NCBI GenBank assembly: GCA_917880885.1
Contig: OU862907.1
Coordinates: 65,963,072 to 66,027,071, forward strand
Direction: 5' to 3'
Length of the DNA stretch: 64,000 nucleotides
Source: Limnephilus marmoratus
Lineage: Eukaryota; Arthropoda; Insecta; Trichoptera; Limnephilidae
Under the pieces are notes generated by a model. It was given only the letters and a program-made list of their open reading frames with translations. It did not search any database and was not told the origin of the DNA. The position numbers and the translations under genes are program-made. Positions 21,339-31,755 of the stretch are shown here, piece by piece (the stretch's first letter is position 1; each line of letters begins with the position of its first letter).

Positions 21339-22020
21339 TTAATACTAAGTTGGTATGAATAACAAACGAATTTATTTACTGTGTCGATTTTTAGTACTTA
21401 TGCTCTGGTAAGTATAAACAGTGGGGTGGTCACAAGGTAGGTATAAGGTGCAAAAATATTTTCGTCCTAATGCCGGAGGGACTCCCCTAATATTTGCTAT
21501 TTGTCTAGAAAATAAGATTTGGAAAGTTTTAGCTCAATTGGATAATGTTAGAACACGTGCCTCATCGAGATTAAATTTGAAAAAAAAACGATTAGATTAG
21601 ACAACGAGATTAGATTTAAAGAAATCGCCGTTTTTTCCTCATAAAATGAAAATGATTTGTCCTAGAAATTTGATTCTTGTTTCATTTCATAGGAAATGTT
21701 GCTATCTTCAAGTTTTTCTCTGATCACTTTTTTGTTAAAACGTTTATATTTAAAGATATCTATTATTTTCCAAGACCGGACATGATCCGAATCCTCAAAG
21801 TCGCCTTTAATTCGTATATGTATCCCTTAAAAGTTTGGATTTGTTACAAAAGAGCTATTGCCAAGGACCCTTTCTTCAGAGAATCCCTATCTGGAGTGTC
21901 ACAATCCACACCCTTCCTTTTGTGTTCCTTGTCTGGGGTTCCTGGGATTTTCCCACTCTTTCGAAAGTGTGAGGGAGAGGTCAGAGGGCTTCAGTTAACG
22001 TTTGCTTTTTAAACAGTGAA
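21339..22020. other. No recognised gene
   Basis: There is a 111-codon plus-strand ORF at 21677-22012 without recognisable domain. The last part (tttcttcagagaatcccta... gtgagggagaggtc) may be 5' untranslated sequence of the transposon gene that follows. Confidence 0.45.
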
Positions 22021-22032
22021 CTAGTGAACATT

Positions 22033-23173
22033 CTTAACATTATTGAACAACGTTCTTCTAGTGAGTTTTTTTCTTGTGAGGTTTGTGGGACTATGTCTTC
22101 TACAGCATTAACGAGCCATGCTCGTGCAGGTTCGAGTTCAAGGCAGAAAGAAATGGTGTATTTAATTGGCCACATGTCTCATCAAATCACTGGCAGTAAA
22201 TTACCAACTAATTGTCAAGTTTTACATAGCTTATTTTATAATATACGGCAAGTGAAATTGAACACCGGAGAAGCTGCAAGACTTACAATACAGGAAGTTG
22301 TAATTTTTTGGGAGAAAGCTAAGATACCAACCAGGCACTTTAAAGATTGTGTTGTAAAGCTTAACAAAACGAAGAGGAATAGAAAACTGCAAAAAAACGC
22401 TAACAGATCTAAAAGCACAGCTCAAAATAAAAAAAAGTAGAAGCTTTCAAGTCAGCCCTTGATGACCTTTTTGATATTGTTCATCAGGGTGCATTAAAAA
22501 ACACTGTTGAAGAAGACAAGCAGTTTTTGTTACTCCAGTTTTGATTTTTAAAAAGTTTCAGACTGGATGGCCGAAACTAGACAAGACGAAATACAAAACT
22601 GCTATTGAAGATAAAAATATTACACATAAAATAGGGGATTCAGATGAAATTTCAATTTTTCTTACAGAACAATTAAAAAAACCAACAGCCAAGGGATGAT
22701 TACAAAGAATTAATTCAACTTTCGTTAATTTTGTTAGGACATACTCCCCCAAAAGACACTTTTTCATAGTACCCGGTGCCACTCATCACGCTAGATGGAT
22801 GGCAAAGGCCATTTATTGTATCAAACTGTATCTTTTCAGGGATCAATTTACGTTAACAAATTTAGAAAAAAAGCTATCACTGACATTCATTTATTTTTAA
22901 TAAACATTTATGTAAAAGCGTGGTTTAATGCCCGCAAACCCACTTTGGCCCCCAACAAAGACCTACAATTTTTAAAATCTCTTGTAAAATATAGAGACAT
23001 CGATAAAGAACTTGCAGACAAGGCACTGTCTAAAATGATAAATCATCTGTGAAGGTTCATGCGCGGAATCTTTCACATTTTTGGAATCATTTAATATTTA
23101 GTGATAACGGAGTAAAACTTGCCGAAGAGTAGGATGTTGGTCAAGCCTCATCAATGGCTCAATATCTTGAACC
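22033..23173 (+). pseudogene. Transposon-encoded protein, decayed (unnamed family)
   Basis: Successive frames encode SKLPTNCQVLHSLFYNIRQV..EVVIFWEKAKIPTRH, then ALDDLFDIVHQGAL...EEDKQFLLLQ, then GATHHARWMAKAIYCIKLYL, and finally IFLINIYVKAWFNARKPTLA plus a lysine/leucine-rich end. I recall this order of motifs (KLP.N..VL, EV..FW.KA.IPT, HHARWMAK.IY.LK, YVKAWF) from uncharacterised repeat-encoded proteins of aphids and cnidarians. It carries at least three stops or frameshifts. Its last codons lie beyond the hAT element, at 25670-25703: the frame QYLEP..VEKFRIFFE-stop is restored when that insertion is removed. Function is unknown; a transposase is plausible. Confidence 0.7.
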
Positions 23174-23397
23174 CAGTGGCGGCGTAGGGTAGATTGGCAC
23201 CCGGGGCGGTTTTGTATTGAACACCCTACATAAAATAAAACACCAAATACTAAACATGCTTACGAGACTTCATTTTACTATATTCGATCACAATATCAAG
23301 ATTGTTTTCCCTGTCTCTTTCAACTGATAACATAGAAAAATTGATTATTCGCGCTTGGCTCATTGTGGACCTTAAATAAGATTTTATTAAGGAGACA

Positions 23398-23481
23398 GAA
23401 AAAGATATTGGCACCTCCGGGACTCGAACGCAGGACCTTCTGTTTACATGGAAACGGCTCTACCAACTGAGCTAAGGTGTC
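23398..23481 (-). repeat. tRNA-like SINE head (family D), minus copy
   Basis: Read on the minus strand it has an A box (TTAGCTCAGTTGGTAGAGC) and a B box (GCGTTCGAGTCCC) spaced as in a tRNA, closing with GGTGCC. The anticodon stem is mismatched. It is followed by a tctttttctgtctcc tail shared with 25195-25315. It is a SINE-like or tRNA-pseudogene repeat rather than a working tRNA. Confidence 0.65.
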
Positions 23482-24309
23482 TATATCCAATTCGGTCACA
23501 TTTAACTGTATAATTCTTCGACTAAGAACTACCAACTTTATCTTCATTTTCTTAACGCGCATATTATTGGCTGCTACCTTTATATATGATTGCATGATTC
23601 AAACCCGAACTTAATGCTATCTACAAGGGCGGATCCAGGATTTTTTTCTGGGGGGGCACAAGGGGCGGACGGGCAAAAAAAACGATAATTACTGTTAGGA
23701 TTTTTTTTTTGGGGGGGGGCACAAGGGGCGGACGGGCAAAAAAATCAACAATTACAGTTGGGATTTTTTTCTGGGCGGGCACAAGGGGTGGAATTAGGGT
23801 TGCCATCTTCTAAAATAAAAAAGCCTGACTCTGCGCTTTGTAAGGCCGGACATTTTGCCCTAAAAGCCGGACGTACGTACATAATTTTGGACATAACTTT
23901 TATACATAATAATAAAAAATCTGTTAGAAGTTACAGTTGTTTATTAATCGCACATTAACCAATTTAATAACAACAATCATTAATCAGTCTTATCCTTGTC
24001 ATCAGTTGACATTTGTATAGAATATATGTCAATAACAAAATAAAAAATATTGAGTCTTCTGTCTGTAGACATACTCGTAACATACTAAACTTATAAAACA
24101 AACAAACAAAACATAACTCTTTTTCTGGTTAAACAGTTGACTAAAATTTTTCGTTAAATAGATATAAAATTAAACATATTTATATTTGTGGACAAAAAAC
24201 GAAAAACATAAATTAAAATGAAATCTCGACTTCTCCAAATTATTCAACAATTACAAAAATCTACCATTTTGTATATTTGGCATTTTCACCTAATTTATCC
24301 AAAACGTCG

Positions 24310-24530
24310 TTTTCTTTGGATTTTTTTTTTTTTAAAGAAAAAAAAAGAAAGACAAATATTTCCGGGTTACGAATAACCCAACAATGTTTGAAAATCTCCT
24401 ACTACCACCACAGAAAGCCGAAAATGTTGCTTGTGTTGTGATGGAGGACTTAGCCAACCGAGGAATCGAACACGCGACGCTCGGGTGGGACCCAAGCGCT
24501 ATGCCCACTCAACCACTGACCAGTCGAATC
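24310..24530 (-). repeat. tRNA-derived SINE, family E
   Basis: On the minus strand the head has A box TGGTTGAGTGG and B box GTGTTCGATTCC. The body contains caacacaagcaacattttc, then tgtggtggtagtagg and a cggaaatatttgtctttct tail ending in an A/T-rich run. A second copy lies at 52455-52610 on the plus strand. It inserted next to the transposase fragment in hAT element 3. Confidence 0.75.
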
Positions 24531-24541
24531 ATCAATATCAT

Positions 24542-24793
24542 TTAATAAAATCCTTGACATGTCATTTTTAAATTATACAATGTGTACACCATCTTAGCAA
24601 TTGTTTGCAATTTATTGCGTTCCTTGGTCCACTGGGCGTTTATTAAAGAGAAAACTCTTTGAAAGTAATATTCCGCCAATTTCAGAAGTTCGGAAGACAA
24701 AACCCGCGTGAACCAAGAAGCCCCCGCCTCGTCCTTAACACGTTGCGCCTTGCGTAGCTTGCGTTGCGTTCGTTCTGCAGGCGCTGCGTGCAC
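24542..24793 (-). pseudogene. hAT transposase fragment
   Basis: The 83-codon ORF includes LAEYYFQRVFSLINAQWTKE followed by RNKL. This corresponds to the conserved hAT dimerisation segment (ERVFSL....W...RN.L). The first Cys/Ala-Glu of the ERVFS core is changed to Gln, and the N-terminal catalytic region is absent. It is the likely remnant of the autonomous source of hAT element 3. Confidence 0.65.
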
Positions 24794-25194
24794 CGCGTTA
24801 CACTAACAAAAAGCCTAACAAAAGCCGTACAGGCCGGACATATAAATATTTAGCCGGACACGACCTAAAAAAGCCAAACATGTCCGGCTAAAGCCGGACA
24901 GATGGCAACCCTAGGTGGAATGGCAAAAAAATCAACGATTACTGTTAGAAATAAACTTAAGTATCATATTTCAAGTTTATTTCTACCAAGTTCAAGTATG
25001 TATAGCATGGTTTATGAAAGTGTCAAAACAATCGAAAAATTAAATCTTTAAAAAAGACAGTCTTAGCTTCTAAGTATGTACTGTGATGGAATCTCCACAG
25101 TACACAAAAATACCGTCTGGGGGGGGCACGAGCCCCGTGCCCTCCCCCCCCCCCCCTCCGCTAAATCCACCCTTGGCTATCTAGATAGAGTCTG

Positions 25195-25315
25195 GATAAA
25201 TTATTAATTAGCTCCGTTGGTAGAGCTGTTGCCAAGTTGCCATGTAAGCAGAAGGTCCTGGGTTCAAGTCCCAGAATTGCCGATAACTTTTTCTGATTTT
25301 TCTGTCTCCAGATTT
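25195..25315 (+). repeat. tRNA-like SINE head (family D), plus copy
   Basis: The A box (TTAGCTCCGTTGGTAGAGC) and B box (GGGTTCAAGTCCC) are intact, but an extra segment in the anticodon arm prevents a normal cloverleaf. It is followed by ctttttctg-atttttctgtctcc, as in the minus copy at 23398-23481. The two lie in opposite orientation within the two halves of hAT element 1. Confidence 0.65.
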
Positions 25316-25661
25316 TCGATTGAGTTTTGCTAATTTCTTCTTTCAACGCCTGCTTTGTCAGTGTTGGGATCACACATCTCTTCGTGTGTTGATACAAGCT
25401 TCTCAAAATGATTCTTTAGTTTTAGAAAGGGAATTAGCAATTATATTCGAAAGAAAAAATATATAGTTGCGACGCATTTCAAAATATGATAATGTAAGTA
25501 GCTAGATACAAGAGTACGTAGTTATTTATTGAAATGTCTTTACAGCGGGAGATTTTGCGCGCATTCTTTGTCTGTACGAGTGGGTTGTCGTTGTCACCCC
25601 TCGGTGCTTGGCAACCGGGGCGGACCGCCTCCTCCGCCCCCCCCCCCTTACGCCGCCACTG

Positions 25662-25720
25662 CTTGAACCCCAAGTAGAAAAATTTCGTATTTTTTTCGAG
25701 TAGATGAACACATTTTACCA
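25662..25720 (+). pseudogene. 3' end of the transposon-encoded pseudogene
   Basis: Starting with the second TSD copy, the frame VEKFRIFFE-TAG continues the sequence interrupted at 23173. It is included separately because 2.5 kb of nested insertions divides the gene. Confidence 0.65.
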
Positions 25721-26082
25721 CACTGATTCACTTCACAGTCTACTAAATAAGTATCAAATACTGTTCAAATTTGTCTATAAAACTCTTCAGTAGTTTATTT
25801 TAATATTTATTTAATAGTTTAACACACGAAACTGGCCTGTAGCAAAGAGTAAAAATTAAGCATTTTACACAAAAATTCAAAAACAACACTCGATTCGCAC
25901 CCCTTTCTACTTGAGCTATCTCGCTGAAATTTTACTATGTTATTTCTATGAATACGTGTAACAAATTCAATGGGGTGCCCAAATGAAAAATAATAATAAA
26001 AAAAATTTGACCACCTTAATGAACACACAAATAAATATCGAGTTTAAATAAATAAAGAAGCATAATTCATTACCGCACATAT
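25721..26082. other. No gene recognised
   Basis: AT-rich spacer between the nested hAT stack and the satellite array. Only short unsupported ORFs occur. Confidence 0.5.
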
Positions 26083-27221
26083 GTTTATGAACATATATTT
26101 GTCTCACTTGCACAAGTTACGAGAACAATACCGCCGTAGGATTAAAGGGGACCGTCGCTCGCTCACTAGCTTTTGTTTATGAACATATATTTGTCTCACT
26201 TGCACAAGTTACGAGAACAATACCGCCGTAGGATTAAAGGGGACCGTCGCGCGTCGCTCGCTCACTAGCTTTTGTTTATGAACATATATTTGTCTCACTT
26301 GCACAAGTTACGAGAACAATACCGCCGTAGGATTAAAGGGGACCGTCGCGCGTCGCTCGCTCACTAGCTTTTGTTTATGAACATATATTTGTCTCACTTG
26401 CACAAGTTACGAGAACAATACCGCCGTAGGATTAAAGGGGACCGTCGCGCGTCGCTCGCTCACTAGCTTTTGTTTATGAACATATATTTGTCTCACTTGC
26501 ACAAGTTACGAGAACAATACCGCCGTAGGATTAAAGGGGACCGTCGCTCGCTCACTAGCTTTTGTTTATGAACATATATTTGTCTCACTTGCACAAGTTA
26601 CGAGAACAATACCGCCGTAGGATTAAAGGGGACCGTCGCTCGCTCACTAGCTTTTGTTTATGAACATATATTTGTCTCACTTGCACAAGTTACGAGAACA
26701 ATACCGCCGTAGGATTAAAGGGGACCGTCGCTCGCTCACTAGCTTTTGTTTATGAACATATATTTGTCTCACTTGCACAAGTTACGAGAACAATACCGCC
26801 GTAGGATTAAAGGGGACCGTCGCTCGCTCACTAGCTTTTGTTTATGAACATATATTTGTCTCACTTGCACAAGTTACGAGAACAATACCGCCGTAGGATT
26901 AAAGGGGACCGTCGCTCGCTCACTAGCTTTTGTTTATGAACATATATTTGTCTCACTTGCACAAGTTACGAGAACAATACCGCCGTAGGATTAAAGGGGA
27001 CCGTCGCGCGTCGCTCGCTCACTAGCTTTTGTTTATGAACATATATTTGTCTCACTTGCACAAGTTACGAGAACAATACCGCCGTAGGATTAAAGGGGAC
27101 CGTCGCTCGCTCACTAGCTTTTGTTTATGAACATATATTTGTCTCACTTGCACAAGTTACGAGAACAATACCGCCGTAGGATTAAAGGGGACCGTCGCGC
27201 GTCGCTCGCTCACTAGCTTTT
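26083..27221. repeat. Satellite array, 12 copies of 92 or 99 bp
   Basis: Each unit runs from gtttatgaacatatatttgt to ...tcactagctttt. Seven units are 92 bp. Five (numbers 2, 3, 4, 10 and 12) are 99 bp, owing to a duplicated cgcgcgt segment in the gtcgctcgctc tail. The summed lengths (7x92 + 5x99 = 1139) match the array exactly. Copies are otherwise essentially identical, pointing to very recent amplification or gene conversion. No ORF runs through it. Confidence 0.97.
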
Positions 27222-27294
27222 GATTATTTATTCTCTAAACTTTAAAAAATATCGTTTGAATTTAAAAATTTTCGCTGCCTGACTAAGGCCCCGC

Positions 27295-27720
27295 AATCAC
27301 ACACAAAAAGAAGATGGAAAGATATGAAATTACGAATGTTAGAGGAGAGCGATAGTATTTAAAGTTACAAAATCGATGCGAAAATTGTGAAAATGTTTAA
27401 TGAAATTCGACTCGTTCAAAATAGAGTAAAAATCTCGCAAGGGTTGTCTTAAACAGCATTAAAAAAAACATTGTGAATTTTTTCATACGTATAACTTGTA
27501 AAACAAATGAAACAAACGTGTTTATAATAATTTTTGCGATTTTTTTCTATCGAGGGAACTTTATAAAATTTGCGTTTCGGCGCGACGAATGTCTAGAAAT
27601 ATCTAATAAGATAATAATCTTCAAAAATAACATTTATTTTTTTAAAAGCTTAAAAATTTCAAATGTTTAAGGGAGGTTTGCAAGAAATCGGTAGAAATTC
27701 GGGTAACGGCGTCTTAAGCT
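27295..27720. repeat. Dispersed repeat C, third copy
   Basis: It matches 14035-14455 over its length, from aaagaagatggaaagatatg to the ggcgtcttaag end, including gaaaatgtttaat and 'ctatcgagggaactttata'. It lies about 75 bp beyond the satellite. Confidence 0.8.
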
Positions 27721-28069
27721 CTTTAAGTTTACACGTTATTTAAGAGTAATTCGACATCACGTAGTTAAATAAATAAACTTATCAAACTTAGCCATGTATT
27801 AGAGTTAAGGTAGTTTGCATTGTCATTTTGTATTATATATGCTATAAAATAACACCGAGAGGCTTAACAGTCCGGTACGTTAGTATAAAATTTTGCGATA
27901 TCCTACGAGTGACCCAAGAAACATCAACATTTTGTTTTATTCACTACAAGTTTTTCAGCATTGTAATTGATGTGGTGAGTGACAAAAACACAAAAAATAC
28001 TTAACCCAACGAACAAAACAAGAGATAAATGGAATTCTTTAGAGGAGGCCTTCACCTTCGTCTGAGAGA

Positions 28070-28100
28070 GGGGTTTTTGCTTCCCCTTTAATCCTACGGC
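28070..28100 (-). repeat. Inverted fragment of the satellite core
   Basis: The sequence cccctttaatcctacggcg is the reverse complement of the satellite's cgccgtaggattaaagggg segment. It is a single isolated copy in the opposite orientation, about 850 bp from the array. Confidence 0.75.
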
Positions 28101-28135
28101 GTATGTAGAAATGGCTGCATTTAACGGGTCTCCAC

Positions 28136-28287
28136 ACCATCCAATTTCTAGTGACTGCAAATAGCGTGGAGATGAGCGAACTAGCGCTGTCTCGTTTGTT
28201 AAAAGGCCGCTAGAACGAGTCAGCGCTAGTTCGCTCAACTCCACGCTCTCTGCAGTCACTGCCGCAGTCACTAGAAATTGGATGGTG
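28136..28287. repeat. Foldback repeat with gcgctagttcgctc arms
   Basis: The left arm caccatccaatttctagtga pairs with tcactagaaattggatggtg at the right. Inner blocks gcgtggag and gcgaactagcgct are likewise inverted. A partial duplication (gcagtcactgccgcagtcac) sits in the right arm. A disrupted relative is at 30320-30690. Confidence 0.8.
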
Positions 28288-29160
28288 AGGAGGGCGCTTT
28301 AGTGTTAGGTTCACAACCTGGGTGTTAAGAGTCACAATCGCCTGCGAATTGGCACAAATCACCAGCCGTATTATTATTTTCCTTCTGCCGGGACTCCCCA
28401 TTCCTTAAAATTGGGCCGAACAGCCAGCCGTATTATTATTTATCGTCTGCGAATTCTCTGTTGGGGCCAGCCGTAGAAGGTACGCCCCCGAATGGACATG
28501 TAACGACACGTGATTTATTCATTTCTCATCGGAGAGCATTCCGAGCGGTCGTCGACAGCGACTTTTACCAGTTCAGCGATTACGATATAAATATTATTAC
28601 TTTACTCTTTCATCATGCTTGAGAAGGAAAAAGAAGTTTGGGTGGAGATTTTTGATTTATACAAGGACTTACGATGCTTGTGGGATATTTAAATGGTTCT
28701 AAAATCTGGCGAAAATAATCTTTTCAATGTGTGAATTAGAAATGAATAATTTTATTTCTAAATATTTTAATTTTGATATTATTCCCATGTAAAGTAAATA
28801 CACCTCTAAATTGGTTATTTTTATCACTTTGCAAAAATCAAATTTGTTCTAAAATAAAGATAAAATAATCTTTCCAATGTGTATTATAGAAATAAATCAT
28901 TTTATTTCTAAGTAGGTATTTACATTTTGGTATTGAAAATGTAAATTGTCACTCCCGCGTCTGAACCGGTGTATGTTTTGGAAATACGCTACCAGTACAG
29001 CAATTGCGATATAAATATTATTTTTTTACTCATCATGGTTGTTATTATTTTTGTCTGTAATTCTCAGAAAAAGGAATAATCATTTTTTTACATTGTTGTT
29101 CTAATTTTTACCTGTAATCTCAGAATAAGGAAGAATATTTTTTTACATCATCTTTTTTAT
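28288..29160. other. No gene; short dispersed repeats
   Basis: Two copies of 'cagccgtattattattt' (about 28360 and 28424) and two copies of a gcgattacgatataaatatt-type segment (28573 and 28999) occur. No coding region is recognised. Confidence 0.5.
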
Positions 29161-29164
29161 TATT

Positions 29165-29290
29165 AATAGAACAGCGCATGAGACGATGTATGAATGTGAA
29201 CGAGGCAAGGAGTGTGTGCCGAGACCGAGTTGTTTGGCGGTCCGTCCTCTCTACCTACCCCTGCGGGGAAACGGCGTGATGGTTAGTTAG
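29165..29290 (+). pseudogene. Non-LTR reverse transcriptase 3' tail (family L1a)
   Basis: Translation MRRCMNVNEARSVCRDRVVW followed by RSVLSTYPCGETA is the extreme C-terminus typical of the same endonuclease/reverse-transcriptase family as 34865-35352, which has the same tail in the opposite orientation. Only the last about 40 codons are present. Confidence 0.65.
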
Positions 29291-29555
29291 TTAGAGAGTT
29301 AGAGTGGAAGATACTCTCAGTATCGCTCTGGTGTAAGACCACCATTCAGAATTGAAACGTTGCTTGAAATGACTTCTGCCGTGTTTGGTGACTAGATCTG
29401 AATAGCCACGTACTTCCCCACCTTCCTCTTCCATATCTCCTTCCCATCCACACTGCCTTCAACCTCACAACATACCCCAATTGGGGATGCCATAGTCCCG
29501 CTGGCTCCAGACGGGAGCAGTTGGGACTCTTGTGCGGTATTCATGTAAAAAAAGA
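29291..29555 (+). repeat. SINE family A copy
   Basis: It starts gagtggaagatactctcagt and contains accaccattcagaattgaaa, 'caattggggatgccatagtc' and ggctccagacgggagcag, ending ttcatgtaaaaaaag. These blocks occur in the same order at 31165-31435 and, in part, at 31640-31745. The tRNA head is missing; the copy abuts a LINE tail instead. Confidence 0.8.
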
Positions 29556-30319
29556 TAGTTTTATTATTTTTGCCAGTAATTCTCAGAAGAAGGATTTTTT
29601 TCATCACTGTTATTATTTTTGTCTGTAATACACAACAGAAAGATTAATATTTTCTTAACTGAGGGAATTTTTTAATTAATTGTTTTTACATGAAACGACA
29701 AAAACGAGTAATGTTCATAATGCACGGAAGGTAGGTACAAGAGGGCTATGCTATCAAACCTTTTCAGTCAATATTAATTCTATTATTTTGTACTATAGAT
29801 TTTTGTATGTAATTGTCTATCTGGTGTCACTTCTAATTCAAATGCCACAATCATCTGTTAAACAATTTTTGTTATTATTTCTGTATTATTATTTGTCATT
29901 TTGTGACATGTAATCAGTTCTTATGGTATATGTATACCGTTGAAATTAAATAAATAAATAAATAATAAATTTGCCTAATAAAATATATTATGTGGGTGTT
30001 TTAATTTTTTTAGTTGTATGTAATTTTAGTTAGAAAAATACATAAGGTGGGATATTTTAAACTTTTTATGTTTGCCTGCAAAAAAGTTATGTTTCATAAA
30101 TTATGCAGGGTGGAACAGTACGCACCCGAGAGATTTTAACCAGCGATTCCCTAGCTTAGAGTAAAAAATATTAAAGTCATTTCTCTGTCCGATGACACTT
30201 TTTATCTATTAAAACATTTAAAATATTATTCCATCACACGCCGCAACTGAGTACTCAGGAGTATAACTTGTTTATAGTATAGCGGTCATTTGACAAGCGT
30301 TGCGTCTCGTTCTAACGGC
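29556..30319. other. No gene recognised
   Basis: AT-rich sequence with an (aaat)n tract at 29945. The 77-codon ORF near 29680 has no recognisable domain. Confidence 0.5.
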
Positions 30320-30690
30320 ATATCGTTCAAACGAGACAGCGCTAGTTCGCTTAAACCCATCCCGTCGTGATGGGATCAGTAGCGACATGTGATCGAAAAA
30401 CTTTTTTTTGTTGTTTATTAATAGAAAAAATATATCATCGGACAACAAAATGACATCTACATTTTTTATTGATCATTGTCTGTTGTCAATAAAGCCAACA
30501 CTAATCCAACTCGTTGAAATTTCGAAAGTGACGGAGCCATGACACGTTTGCGCACAGCGCGAGCGCTCCAAACACGTGCGCACAGCGCAAAAGCTAAGAC
30601 CTTTCTGCAAATTGGATGGTGTGGTGGAAACCACCAATCTGGCTGGCCAGCAAGAAGTGACTAGAAATTGGATGGTGAGGAGGGCACTTA
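30320..30690. repeat. Disrupted copy of the gcgctagttcgctc foldback repeat
   Basis: The segment aacgagacagcgctagttcg and the right-arm end 'tgactagaaattggatggtg' followed by aggagggc match 28136-28295. They are separated by unrelated sequence and extra attggatggtg copies, so this is a rearranged relative. Confidence 0.6.
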
Positions 30691-31020
30691 AGACAGAAAA
30701 ACAAACCTGCGTTGGCAGTGTGGTGTTGCCTACTATTTGAAATTTTACCCAATGTAAACAATAAAATAGAGTTTTATACGTTACTTTGTAACAAAATAAA
30801 CTAATTTAAATTATTTTGAATATGTGTTTTTTTTTATTATATGACTGAAAGTAAGCATAGCATAACTAATGAAATAATTAAGACATTTTTTGTTCCAATA
30901 TTTTTTTATTGTACCAATAGTATGTATATAATACTCAATCGGTAGTGTTTTAAAAGGTGTTTTGAAAGTTATTTTCTCTGCAATGAAGTGGGAGGTGGGT
31001 GGAAATAATTAGATTATCTC

Positions 31021-31435
31021 CGTAGTCCAGTGGCTAAGACTCTTGACTCACATTCCGGAGGTCGCGGGTTCGAACCCGGCATGCGCAAATAAATTTTATT
31101 TGATTAATTTGTGTTATTTCACAATTAATTCATTTAAAATAATATATAGTATATTTGCGGCATGTTCCAGAGTGGAAGATACTATCTCAGTATCGCCCTG
31201 GTGTAAGACCACCATTCAGAATTGAAACGTTGCTTGAAAATGGCTTTAGCCGTGTTTAGTGACCAGATATGAATAGCCAGGTACTTCCCAACCTTCCTCT
31301 TCCCCACCTCCTTCCCCTCCCCGCTACCTTCAGCCTCACAACATACCCCAATTGGGGATGCCATAGTCTCACTGGCTCCAGACGGGAGCAGTTGAGATTC
31401 TTGTGCGGTATTTACTGTAAAAAAAAAAAAAAAAA
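31021..31435 (+). repeat. Full SINE family A with tRNA-like head
   Basis: The head has A box GTAGTCCAGTGGC and B box GGGTTCGAACCC spaced about 35 nt apart, the internal RNA polymerase III promoter layout. A short AT-rich spacer links it to the body, which starts gagtggaagatactatctca and ends in a 16-base A run after ttactgt. The copy looks young. The opposite-strand ORFs are incidental. Confidence 0.75.
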
Positions 31436-31504
31436 TTTCCACCCACCTCCCACGGCATGCTGCATCTTTAGGTGCACTGCAAAATTATTAATATAAAATA
31501 TCTT

Positions 31505-31755
31505 TGACGGCCGGCGTAGTCCAGCGATAAGGCTCTTGACTCCTCCGAAGGTCGGCGGATCGAATCCCGGGCGGCGCTCCTTCGGAGTTGGCGCCAGGTT
31601 TTTGCACGTTTTTGAACGTATGGCAGATCCGGCGCTGCCCACTACCTTCAGCCTCACAACATACCTCAATTGGGGATGCCATAGTCTCACTGGCTCCAGA
31701 CGGGAGCAGTTGGGACTCTTGTGTGGTATGTATGTAAAAAAACAAAAAAAAAACT
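31505..31755 (+). repeat. SINE family A, shorter copy
   Basis: The head is ggcgtagtccagcgataagg with a mutated B box (ggatcgaatccc). The middle of the body is deleted, leaving the ccttcagcctcacaacatac to gggagcagttggga region and an A-rich tail. It lies about 70 bp downstream of the previous copy. Confidence 0.75.

Larger units (their letters stand above)
23795..24913 (-). mobile_element. hAT element 3, nested in element 2, TSD ggtggaat
   Basis: TIRs are TAGGGTTGCCATC and GATGGCAACCCTA, with a perfect 8-bp TSD at 23787-23794 and 24914-24921. 'gccggac' motifs are repeated near both ends. It carries a hAT transposase fragment on the minus strand and a SINE copy. Confidence 0.92.
23624..25175. 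mobile_element. hAT element 2, nested in element 1, TSD gctatcta
   Basis: Ends are CAAGGGCGGATCCAGGATTT and (right) CTAAATCCACCCTTG, with a perfect 8-bp TSD at 23616-23623 and 25176-25183. The left portion is a roughly 70-bp tandem repeat of the terminal ggatttttttctgggggggcacaagg-type unit (three copies). G and C runs occur inside both ends. Confidence 0.92.
23174..25661. mobile_element. hAT element 1 of a nested stack, TSD cttgaacc
   Basis: It begins CAGTGGCGGCGTAGGG and ends CCCTTACGCCGCCACTG (allowing one difference), flanked by a perfect 8-bp TSD at 23166-23173 and 25662-25669. A C run lies just inside its right end. Its own sequence is only the outer 450-490 bp on each side and carries tRNA-like segments. 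The middle is occupied by further insertions. Confidence 0.92.

Noticed and set aside
26083..27221. Possible CRISPR array because of regular repeats
   Set aside because: Units are contiguous, about 92-99 bp, with no variable spacers, in a eukaryotic genome. It is a satellite.
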